Part shown: piece by piece, positions 51,401 through 61,200 of the stretch
Position numbering within the stretch: position 1 is the stretch's first letter
How the letters are laid out: each line of letters begins with the position of its first letter
Assembly: GCF_004115215.2 (NCBI RefSeq)
Contig: NC_041743.1
Coordinates: 44,130,305-44,194,304, forward strand
DNA from: Ornithorhynchus anatinus
Lineage: Eukaryota; Chordata; Mammalia; Monotremata; Ornithorhynchidae
Direction: 5' to 3'
DNA length: 64,000 bases
Notes under the pieces: generated by a model
Database searches by the model: none
The model's input: only the letters and a program-made list of their open reading frames with translations
Told to the model about the DNA's origin: nothing
Made by a program: the position numbers and the translations under genes

Positions 51401-54400
51401 GCTCCCCTTCACCCGAGCCACCCGCCCGCTCCCTTTCACCCGGCTCTGAGCCACCTACCCGCTCCCCTTCACCCGGCTCTGAGCCACCTGCCCGCTCCCC
51501 TTCACCCGAGCCACCCGCCCGCTCCCTTTCGTTTGGCTCTGAGCCACCTACCCGCTCCCCTTCACCCGGCTCTGAGCCATCTGCCCGCTCCCCTTCACCC
51601 GAGCCACCCGCCCGCTCCCTTTCACCTGGCTCTGAGCCACCTACCCGCTCCCCTTCACCCGGCTCTGAGCCATCTGCCCGCTCCCCTTCACCCGAGCCAC
51701 CCGCCCGCTCCCTTTCACCCGGCTCTGAGCCACCTACCCGCTCTCCTTTACCCGACTCTGAGCTACCTGCCCGCTCCCCTTCTCTCAGCCCCAGGTCCCC
51801 TGCCCACGCCCCTTTGCCCGAGCCGCCTGCCCGCTCCCTGTCGTCTGGCCCCGAGCCGCCTGCCTCTTCACCTTCACATGACCCTGAGCTTCCTGCCTGC
51901 CCTGCTTCTCCTCTCCCCGGGCCCCCTTCCTGCTCGCCTTCTCCTGAGCTGCTTGCCCGCCCCCCTACACCTGGTTCCAGACCGTCTACCCGCTCCCCTT
52001 CGCCCGACCCCAGGCCTCCCATCTGCTCCCTATCGCCTGGCCCTGACACACAGGTGGGTCCTCACTGAGGAGGATACCCCCGGGGAACGGGGGTGGGAGG
52101 AAGGGTCGAGACCGGACACTGACCCGGCCCCTCTCTCTGTTCTTTCCCAGGCTGCCCTCGGCCCTCCAGCCTCGCCGACGCCTAGGTGACTGCCCCTCTT
52201 GCAGAACTCTGGGTGGGGATGGGAAGTGGGGGTATGGGGGTACCTGGGAGAGGGAGAAGATCCAGGCTGGGCCAGCTCTCCGCGGCACCCCCTCCCCCAC
52301 AGCCCCAGGCCGGGAGTAACCGACTGGCTCTGCCCCCTCAGAATCTTCATCTTCGACCAGTGTCTGTCACCGGAAGACCCCGTCTTCTTCGGGGAAGGTA
52401 GGAGGGGCTGCCCCTCTCTCGGCCTTAGGGGAGCTGGCCCAGGCCGGGGCATCGTGGAGGAGCCTGGCGTTGCTGATCCCTCAGTCTGTCCCCCTCCCGG
52501 AGCCGGGCTCCCGAGTTCTAGCCCCAGGACGGGGTAGACCGGGAACTAGTGGCCCCGCCTTCCCCCTTCCCTGCCACGACCGCTCAGTTGGACCCACAAC
52601 GGACTTTTTGAGAATGGGGAGGCTGGCCGTTGCCTTCCCTCCTCACCGAGCAGCTCGGGCTGGGACCCGGGGGACTTTCTCTCTGCAGACTCCAGCCTGC
52701 CTCCAGAACTGGGTGCCTTGGTCTTTGACACCGAAGTCAACAGTCCTGACCCAGAGACCAAGGTGGGCACCGAGCCAGAGCCACCAGCCGAGGTAACCCC
52801 TCCACTCCTGCCTCCCCCCGCCACCTTCCCTGCCGTCCCCCACCCAGCCTCACCAAACCCCGCACCTTCTGCCAAAGTTCCTTCTTCCAGATGTGGTATC
52901 CCATCAGCCGTCTCAGACAGACTTCTCTGGCTGGTTATTTGTCCCAGATCTGTTTATCCACCTCTGGGCCCTCCCCCTACTTCTGCTGTCCTTCCCGTGG
53001 GACAGGGATGGACGTTTATAATTCTGTGGGGACCCAGCTCTTCCTGAGGGGTGACGGGTCCAGCGGGCCAGGTAGGCCCGGGGGGCCGGCGAGCTGGGGG
53101 CCCTGGACACAAGCTGGGGGGTGGGGGTCAGGCCTCTCCCTGGCCCTCAAGCTTGTCTTCCCCTCTTCACTGCCCTCCTCTTCCCATCTCTTGGTCACGC
53201 AGACTCTAGGCTCAAGTCGGAGGAAACCCAAAGGTGAGCGAGGTACTAAATGAGGGTGACTTTGGGGGTTCCCCACGGAGACGGAGGGTGCCCGGTGGGC
53301 TCAGGGAAGGTGGTCGGTGGGCTTGACCTAAGTCCCCTGTCCCCGTGCCCCCAACGCAGCCCCCCCACAGGGAGCTGAGCAGGCCGAGGCGGGGCGTCCC
53401 CGGGCCTGACCCTGAGCCCCCCGTCTGCCCGACAGCAGGGGTGGCGACGCGGCTGAGCCGCCGGCGGGTCTCGTGCCGGGACCTGGGCCGGGCCGACTGT
53501 GACGGGTGGCTGCTGCGGAAGAAAGACCACGCGGGCTTCATGGCGCAGAAGTGGCGACGCTGCTGGGTGGTGCTGAAGGGGCACACTCTCTACTGGTACA
53601 GCCACCCACAGGTCAGGGCACCGGGCGGTGGGTATCGGGCTGGGAGCCGGGGGGACCGGATGGTGGGGCTGGGGGTCCGGGCAGTGGATGCCAGTGACTG
53701 GGGGGGGGGGGGGGTGAAGGGTAACGAGTGCCAGATCAAGGCCCAAAGCTCTGCTTGGGGACTGGGCTGTGGCTGCTTCCTTCTCTGTAATGGTATTTGT
53801 TAAGCTAGGGAAGCAGCGTGGCCTAATGGATAGAGCCCAGGCCTGAGAGTCAGAAGGACCTGGGCTCTAATCCGTTGCCTTTCCTCCTTGAAAGACCTGG
53901 GTTCTGATCCCGACTCCGCCACTTGCCTGCTATACGACCTTGGGCAATTCTCTTGTAACTTCTCTGGGCCTCAGTTCCCTCATCTGTAAAATGATAGCCC
54001 CATATGGGACATGGACTGTGTCCAATCTGATTAGCTTGTGTCTACACAGCGTTCAGTACAGAGCCTGGTACGTAGCGGATTCCGATTGAAAAAAAGAAAA
54101 GCGCTTAATATGGATCAAGCACTGTTGTAAGAGCTGGGGTAGATAGAAGTGATTCGGGTTGGACACAATCCCTGGCCCACATGGCGCTCCTAGGCTGAGG
54201 AGAGAGCCTCTTTTTTCTGGGAAGGCGTTTGTGTTTAAAGATCCTCTCTCCACTCCCAAATCTTCCCCCCCCATCCATGGTTCTCCAGGACGAGAAGGCC
54301 GAGGGCCTCATCAATGTCTCCAACTACAGCCTAGAGAGCAGGCAGGAGCAGAAAAAGAAATAGTGAGTGGCAGCGGCGGGGGGAAGGGTATTCGATTGAG

Positions 54401-56738
54401 GAGGCTGGGCGTGGTGGGAATCCGAGAAGCACTGGCAGTGTTGCCGGGCTGGGGGGGCGTTGGGGCAGGGGTGGAGAGTTATGGGCAAGGGCAGGTGGTG
54501 ACGGGCATCTTCCCCGGGTGGCAGCGTGTTCCAGCTTACCCACGAGGTGTACAAACCGTTCGTCTTTGCCGCCGACACCCTGGATGACCTGAGCATGTGA
54601 GTGAGGGTCAGGGGTTGGGGGAGGAGCGGGATGTCCGCGGCCCACTTGGTGGGGGTTGGAGGCGGGGGGTGTCCCTCCCTCAGCCCCGGGCTGTAAGCTA
54701 GGAGGGTCCCCGCCGCTGAACCAGCCACCGCCCCCGGTCTCCCCTCCCCGTGCCCGCTCTCTGCAGGTGGGTCAGCCACTTGGTCACCTCTATCTCCAAG
54801 TACCAGGCACCCAACCTGGCGGTCTCCCAGAACGAGGAAGGTGGGTGCAGCTCCCAGGACCGAGGGTCTCGCCCTGCCCCCCAGCACTGGATGCCCTGTG
54901 ACACATCCCTCCCCTGTGACCCCCTCCGCTCCTTACACCCCCCATCGCTCGACACCCCGTCCCTTGACCCCCTCTGCCCCTGACATCGCCCATCTCCTGA
55001 CATCCCCCGGCCCCTGACTCTGTGACTCTCTCCACCTCTTAACATCCCCTCCCCCTTGACATCCCCCGCATCCCAACGTTTCCCCACCCCAAGCTGGTCC
55101 GTGCTGGAGGGGCCGCCGCTCCCCAAGCCGTCTCCGGTTAGAGCTCCTCCCCGCCCGCCAAACCTATGACTTGTGCCCCCAGACTGTTACAGTGAGACGG
55201 AGGCCGAGGACCCGGATGAGGAGATCAGGTCCAGAGCGGGTTCTGTGAGTGCCGGCCTCGGGCGGGACGACGGGGACGGGTGCTGCGGGGGCGGCTGGGC
55301 GGATTCGTGAGGAGGGGCGGGGGGTTCACGCCAGCCTTGTGGCCCCACAGGCCGCCTCGGGGCGAGCCCAGCACCTCCCCAGGGACGACAGCCCCCCTGC
55401 CCTCAGGACCCCGCGGGGCAGCCCCGGGCCCGGCCACAGGAGAAGGGGCAGCCCGGGGCACTCCCAGACGTGGTCCATCGGTGAGTGAGTTGGGGAGGAC
55501 CGGGCCGGGCCCTTATCTTCTCCTTAGGTCCCGCTCCCTCTCCCCACATCAATCCCTAGTTTGTCCCCCGATCCTTTCCTGTCCCCATCTTATCCCTGGA
55601 CTGGGGTGGGGTGGGGTGAGTGGTTTGTGAGTGCCCGCGCCCCTCTTCCTCCCTGTATCCCTTCTCCCGCCGCCACCGGTCCCCCCACCGCAGACAGCGG
55701 CACCTCCCTGTGCCCGCAGATAGCAGCGACGTGGCCATGGAGGCGCTGGTGCAGGGCCTCCGGCAGGGCGGGGTCTCGCTCATCGGGCAGCCGCAGCCTG
55801 TGACCCACGAGGAGTACCGCAGCTCCTTCGTCCGACGCAACCGCGACCCCCACATCAACGAGCGCATCCACCACGTGCGGGCCCTGCAGAGCACCCTCAA
55901 GGTCAGCACGGTGCCCGGCGGGGGCAGTCGAGGGGGGCGGCCACTAACGCCCTCAGGGCACCCGCGGGCCAGGGAGAGGTCAGCCCTCCCCTCCTCCTCC
56001 CTCCCTCTCTGTTCCTTCCTCCTCCTCTCCCCTCCCATTCCCTCCCTTTTCCTCCCTTTCCTTCCCTCCTCTTTGCTTCCACCCAGACTGAGAGGAGAAC
56101 GGAGCTTGCAATGACGGTAATGGTATTCACTGGGAAAATGGCACTGTACTAAACGCTTGGGAAAATAATAATAGCAATAATGATGGTATTTGTTAAGCTC
56201 TTACTGTGTGCCAAGGACTGTTCTAAGCCGTGGGGTAAATACGGGGTAATCAGGTTGTCCCACTTGGGGCTCACGGTCTCATCCCCCATTTTACAGGTGA
56301 GGTAACCGAGGCACAGAGACGTTAAGTGACTTGTCCAAAGTCACAAAGCAGACAGGTGGCAGAACCAGGATTAGAACCTGAGAAACCTGAGTTGTATTTC
56401 CCTGACCTCGAGGAGCTTACCCGTGGGGGACACCCCTCCGTCTTCCCCCTGCAGCCCACCTGCACAAAGCAAAGCACTGTGGAGGGGCCCCAGGGTTTGG
56501 GGGGCTGGGGACTACTCCAGTCCCATCGCGGCCCCTCCCCTCCCCACTCTTCCCGCAGGCCAAGCTGTGTGAGCTGCAGGTTCTGGACCAGGTCCTGCAG
56601 GACCCTGCCCTGACCGGGGAGAAGTTTCGTCGCTGGAAGCTGCAGCACCAGGAGCTGTACGCCGAGGGGCCCGGGGGCTGGGTCCTCGCCGGAGCGGGGG
56701 CCGGGGGCCCGAGCAACCCCTCTCCCGCTGCCCCGTGA
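45484..56738 (+). CDS. CNKSR1: CNKSR1, connector enhancer of KSR 1 (984 aa, 21 coding exons)
   Basis: CNK1 is a membrane-associated scaffold linking Ras/Raf, Rho and AKT signalling. Coding exons: 45484-45535, 47530-47687, 47939-48123, 48915-48999, 49820-49861, 49960-50079, 50461-50583, 50909-50980, 51109-52053, 52151-52185, 52342-52397, 52689-52792, 53203-53233, 53439-53611, 54289-54362, 54525-54596, 54767-54840, 55183-55244, 55351-55480, 55720-55901, 56559-56738. All are GT-AG and join in frame. Domains: SAM 1-70 (WSPGTVAAWLRGLDES), CRIC about 71-200, PDZ about 235-305 (GTGIEIHSTSSGRHF, LPGDEIIQVNGQVVVGW), a Pro/Ser linker with a 31-residue repeat at 347-501, PH about 688-798 (DCDGWLLRKK, GHTLYWYSHPQ, YVFQLTHEVYKPFVFAAD), and a conserved C-terminal part (VQGLRQGGVSLIGQPQPVTH, RRNRDP, RVRALQSTLK-like). 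Human CNK1 is about 710-720 residues; nearly all the excess is exon 9. Exons 10-13 are poorly conserved and least certain. Confidence 0.96.
45536..47529. repeat. CNKSR1 intron 1 repeats
   Basis: Reversed L2 ends lie at 45705-45850, 46125-46165 (fragment), 46650-46740 and 46800-47010. A forward L2 piece with the ORF2 end and full 3' UTR lies at 46180-46650. A plus Mon-1 3' part lies at 47090-47200, and a forward L2 end at 47320-47415. Long C homopolymers at about 45422, 45690 and 45893 may be length-variable or misassembled. Confidence 0.75.
48124..48914. repeat. CNKSR1 intron 3: possible L2 piece, (TG)n and L2 end
   Basis: A stretch at about 48190-48400 resembles the L2 ORF2 end (TGGAATGCCCTCTCT, CCACTAGAAGGTCTTCCCAGA) but is diverged. 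A (TG)n run lies at 48607-48627. A reversed L2 end lies at 48770-48890, immediately before the exon 4 acceptor. Confidence 0.6.
49000..49819. other. CNKSR1 intron 4, no repeats recognised
   Basis: About 820 bp of G-rich intron sequence without Mon-1, L2 or another gene that I can recognise. Confidence 0.5.
51310..51774 (+). repeat. Coding minisatellite in CNKSR1 exon 9 (5 x 93 bp)
   Basis: Five near-identical 93-bp units encode SPSPEPPAR, SLSPGSEPPTR and SPSPGSEPSAR, which is 31 residues per unit. The 11-residue sub-blocks suggest an older 33-bp repeat. The units start at 51310, 51403, 51496, 51589 and 51682. Diverged copies (SSLLSAH.., PLPEPPARSLSSGPEPPASS) flank the core on both sides, so the repeated region covers most of the 945-bp exon. 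Because 93 is a multiple of 3, copy-number change keeps the reading frame. The human linker at this point, as I recall it, is short and has no such repeat. Confidence 0.92.
53612..54288. repeat. CNKSR1 intron 14 with Mon-1 copies
   Basis: A 16-bp G homopolymer lies at about 53699-53714. A plus Mon-1 with an internal duplication of its GACCTGGG region runs at about 53805-54080. A minus Mon-1 fragment lies at 54090-54190. This intron separates the two main parts of the PH-domain coding sequence. Confidence 0.65.
55902..56558. repeat. CNKSR1 intron 20 with a pyrimidine tract and a minus Mon-1
   Basis: A CTTCC-rich pyrimidine tract lies at about 55985-56080. A minus Mon-1 at 56110-56385 is followed by unique sequence up to the exon 21 acceptor. 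Confidence 0.7.
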
Positions 56739-57500
56739 CCGCCGGGGGCCCGGCTGGTGCTGCTGATCCCCGGCCCCCGCCGAGGGCAACCGGGCCTTAG
56801 GGCATCGGACGTTCTTGGTCCTCGGGGTTCCTGTGGCCCAGAGTTCTCGGTGGTCAGGGTGACCTTCGTAGGGGCAGGAGGGCCAACCCTCAGGAGCAGG
56901 AAGTGCAGGTGACCGACTTCCCTCCTCTGCCTCCCTCAGGGGCCGGGCCCGGGGGCTGGGGACAGGCCTGCTGGGGTGAACTGGACCAGCCTGCCCATGC
57001 GCCTCACCCAACCCCCGCCCCGTTGCCCACTGCCCGCAGCCAGGGGTTGGCCCAGGCCCCCTCCCCAGTTGTCTTGCTAGGATTGACCGGGAAGCCTCCC
57101 CCTCCTCCCCTCTAATCATAATTTTGGTACTTGTTACGCGCTTCCTTCCCCCATGTCCCCTTCTCCCCAACCCGCACCATTTCCAGCCACCCTGGGCACC
57201 GCGATTGGCCCTGGGCTTGACTCTGTCCCGTGGGGACCGGAAAGCGGGTCAGGGTCAACTTTGTCTCCTGGGATTATCGCTGCAGTGATGGTAGGGGACT
57301 TGTGTGGGTCTTGGACCCCAACCTGCAAGGCATCACTGGCCACACCTCCACTGGAGCATTTCACCCTTCCCCGCCACGGCCCCCCCGTGGCCATGGCTCT
57401 CTGGGCTGACGCCCCTCCCCTCCCCTCACGCATCCTGGACCAGAGGGGAGGGGGCCCGAGGAGGAGGGACCCCAGTAGAGAGGAGACGGGGGACTCCTGC

Positions 57501-57506
57501 AATAAA
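57501..57506 (+). terminator. CNKSR1 poly(A) signal
   Basis: AATAAA in CCTGCAATAAAAACCC lies about 760 bp after the CNKSR1 stop. The intervening 3' UTR has only a small Mon-1 fragment (about 57115-57145). CATSPER4 starts roughly 0.8 kb further on. Confidence 0.7.
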
Positions 57507-57539
57507 AACCCAGGTTCAGGCACCTCGCTGTGGTACATC

Positions 57540-58292
57540 TTGATGTCATTTCAGGGGCGTCAGGGAGGGGAGGGAGGTGGCGCTGAAGGGAGGAACTGGG
57601 AGAGGGGGTGTTGGGTCCAACCAGCCTCCCCACTCCCATCCCACGTGACCAGAACCTGGTTTGCCGGAGGTGAGGGAGAAAGCTGGGTGTCTCTGGCCCG
57701 ATGTGAGGGGGTCCCTCGGGCTGCTCAGCTCTTCCCTGGGTTGCGGTGCTGGGCGGGGCGGGGGAGGTGGCTGGAGCCGGAGGCAGGATCTAGACAGGCA
57801 GGAGATCCCCGCCTGCCTGCTCTTTTGGCGCCCACCATAAAGGGCCAACCTGATTTCAGCCATGCCCTCCCTCCTGCCCGGCCCTCATCGGGACTGCTGT
57901 CGTGGCCGGGGGACCCGACCCTCAAGACCCCCCTTTGAGGGGGGACGTGGGGGTCACTGCCCTCCCTCCTCCCGCACCCAGAATCCCAGCCACACGCTAC
58001 CTTCCCGGCTCCGCTCTCCCATCTGAATCAGGACTTTGGGGGTCCCCGGGGTGGGTTCTGGAGGTCTGCCATTATGAATTTCCCATCATTCCCCAGGTTT
58101 GGGCCCCTGAGACCCAACCAGTCTCAGAAATGGGTGGGGAGCATGGCGGTGGCGGGACAAACCCTTTCTCCCGCCCCCACCCTCAGCCCGCCAGCCAGAA
58201 TGCGGAGCTGCGAGGTCACAATGACCCGGCGGGGGCAGAATCAGCGTTCCGTCGGGCGTGAGGCCTTGGCACCAGAGCTGAGAGACGCAGCC
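57540..58292 (+). promoter_or_regulatory. CNKSR1-CATSPER4 intergenic gap, probable CATSPER4 promoter
   Basis: About 750 bp of unique, repeat-free sequence lies between the CNKSR1 poly(A) site and the CATSPER4 start codon, so the CATSPER4 promoter is probably within it. I see no TATA box at a fitting distance. A TGACCCGG-type CRE half-like word is not enough to call an element. Confidence 0.35.
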
Positions 58293-61200
58293 ATGAGCAA
58301 CTGGAGGTCTTGGTGGCGCCATTGGACGGACAGCAGCAACATCCAGCCCTTGACCCTCACCCGGGTGTGCTGTCCACTCCGCCCCCGACCCCAGCCGGCT
58401 CTACCCCTTGCAGGCCACGATCGTCCCGGCCTGGCTTCCGTGCCCACTTTTCACCCCTTTCAGTGTGGGGAGAGAGGGGAGCGAGGGGCAGGGTACTATG
58501 GGGAAGGGGGGGGCGTGAGTGAGGATGGAGAGAGAGAACGAGAAGCAGCTAGTGGACTGAGGGTTGGGGGTCTGGGCGTGATGGGGTATGGATAGGGAGA
58601 TCAGATTAGGGAATTGGATGTGGAGCCTGGGGGTAGGAGGTAAACAGACACACTGAGGTGTTGAGGGAGTGGACGGGAGGTTTGGGTGGTTTGGGGTGGG
58701 GGGACAGGCAGAGCCAAGTCTCTTACAGCGTGCCATCATCGTCATCGACGGTACTTATTGAGCGCTTACTGGTGCAGTGTACTTTACTGAGTACTCCTAC
58801 TAAGCTTGTCCCTTTTGCCTCGCTGTTCACCACCTTCCCCCAGTGGAAGCGCCAGTGGGAAGGGAAGAATGCTCAAGGAGAAAATGAAAACCAGAGTTTC
58901 ATCAACCGGCATGACATCGTCTTCTCTCGAGTGAGGCCTTATTTGGGATGCCCCGGCCCTAAACCCGGGTACCATTTTCACCCACTTGGGCACCCTCCCC
59001 ACCCTGACCGCCCCCCGGCCCCACGACCCACCTGGGCACCTTCCCCACCCTGGACCCTCCTGGCCCAAACAGCCATGTGCTCCAAACACTTCCTTCCCCA
59101 GAAACCCTTACCTTCCAGGCAATTCCATCAGGGCAATTATTATTATTATACCCGGCCACCCCTCCACCCCAGCTCACCCCCTTCCTTCCCTCCACCCGGG
59201 CACAACCCCTGCCTCTCCTCCACCCTGGCACACCCTTGTCTTCCTCCTCCCCCTCTCTGCCCCTACCTGCCCTGGGCACCAGCTAGACCAGGAATAGAAG
59301 TTGTCTGAGCAGTGCAGCCCAACTCTTGTCCCAGCACAAGCCACTCCCTCTATGGGGGGGGAATGCCCACTCTCCCTGGCACAGATGCCCACTCCCCTGC
59401 CCGCAGGATGCCTGGGACATGCAGGAGTTCTTCGCCAAGATGTGCATCAGGCAGCTGCTGCAGCACCCGGCCTTTCAGGCTCTCCTGGCAGTCCTGCTGG
59501 TCGTCAACGCCTTCACCATCGCCCTCCGCACCGATGTCTCGCTCAGCCAGGTCGCCCCGGCGCCCCTCCGGCCTGTCGTGCCCTCCCGCTGGCTGCCCTC
59601 CGCCTTCCGCCCCCTGCCTCCTTGCATCCAGATGCCCGTGGGGCAGCTAAGAGGTTTCAGCGCAGAAAGCGCTGTCGACCGAGTGGGAGGGCCTGGGATG
59701 GAGGGATTTGGGGCAGGGGCTTCTGCGTTCCCCCTCCCTTATTCCCTCCCACTCCTCACCTGGAGCTTTCTTATGGTCCCATCCCCGGACCAAGTTTCGG
59801 CCGGGAGAGGAGGGGACACGGTTGGGAGGTGGCGGGATGGGGTTTGGAGATGCAGCCGATGCCAGAGAGAGTCTCGATCTGGGGTCGTCTTGTCCCCCTC
59901 GAGAATTCTCGGGTCTTGTTAGAGACCCCAGGTGAGCGAGGCAGGCTGGAGTCTGGACTGACGGGCCTGGAGGGGCTGTGGTGGGGAGGGGGATGAGAAC
60001 CAAGGGTTCTTCCCCCTGGCTGCAATCTCCTGGGACCAACCAAAGGCCACCACCAAGGCCCGACTGATATTATACCACTCTGCCAAAGTCTTGGGTGATT
60101 TTATCCCTCCTTGACCAAGGCCGAGGTGATTTTTGTCCCTCTCTCCCCGAGGCCGAGATGATTTTATCCCTCCCTCTCCGAAGCTGGGGGTGATTTTTAT
60201 CCCTCTCTGAACTAGGTCGGAGTGATTTAATTCTTCCCCATCCTCTCTCACAGAGACACTATGAACTGTTCTCCGCCTTGGATGACATTGTGCTGACCAT
60301 CCTCTTCTGCGAGGTCTTGCTTGGCTGGTTCAACGGCTTCTGGATCTTTTGGAAGGTTTGCCGGCCTTATCTCGGAAGTGCTCCCGTCTGGTCTGCCCAG
60401 TCCCAGCGAAATAGAGCAGCCTAGTTAAAAGAGCCCGGGCCCAGGAGTCGGGGGATCTGGATTCTAATCCCACTAATAATAATAATTGCGTTATTTGTCA
60501 GGAACTGTAGTGAGCCCTGGGGTAGATACAAGATGACCGGGTCCCACATAGGGTTCACATTCTAAGTAGGAAGAACCACAGGTATTCGATCCCCATTTCT
60601 CAGATGAGGGAACTGAGAGAAGTGAAGTGGCCTGCCCAAAGTCACACAGCAGGTACATGGTGAAGCCAGGATTAGAACCCAGATCTTCTCACTCCGAGCC
60701 CTGTGCTCTTTCCATGCCGCTTCTCTGCTTGCAGTGTGACCTTGGGCAGGTCCCGTCACTTCTCTGGGCTTCAGTTTCCTCATCTGAAAATTGGGGATTC
60801 AATACCTGTCCTCCCTCCTGTCTAGCCTGTGCACCCTATTTGGGACAGGGATTGATAATCTCGTAATCTACTCTAGCGCTTAATACAGTGTTTGGCACAT
60901 TAGTCAGCGCTTTACAGATACCACTGTTGATAGTAACCCATTCATTCCCACTGAAAAAGTAGCTGTGACAAATGTGATTTTCCCATAATCCAAGATTCTT
61001 GAAGAGCGCAGCCCCCGTGTCCTAGGAGAACTGGTTTGTATATTTAATTATTCATCTATTCCATCCTGCCTTATCCTTCCTACCACCCATTCTTTCCTTG
61101 TTCCTCCCGCTTCCACCGTTAGTAAGTAATTTCCATCTATCCGCCTTCCCTGTTGGGAGACCCCGAGAGCTGCTGGAGGGCTGGGAACCGGGGTATCACG

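Noticed and set aside
51021-52049. A 342-codon minus-strand open frame opposite CNKSR1 exon 9
   Set aside because: It is the antisense of the 93-bp coding repeat, whose lack of stops on both strands follows from its composition. The plus frame joins conserved PDZ and PH exons.
53371-53438. An extra CNKSR1 exon between exons 13 and 14 starting after CCCCCCCACAG
   Set aside because: The AG at about 53370 could serve as an acceptor, but it would read through GACAGCAG without a donor. Splicing exon 13 directly to 53439 restores the conserved KG/VATRLSRRRVSC junction seen in human CNK1.
55694-55719. Alternative acceptor for CNKSR1 exon 20 at CCACCGCAG
   Set aside because: Using it shifts the reading frame of the conserved DSS.. 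block. The downstream acceptor (exon start 55720) keeps DSSDVAMEALVQGLRQGG in frame.
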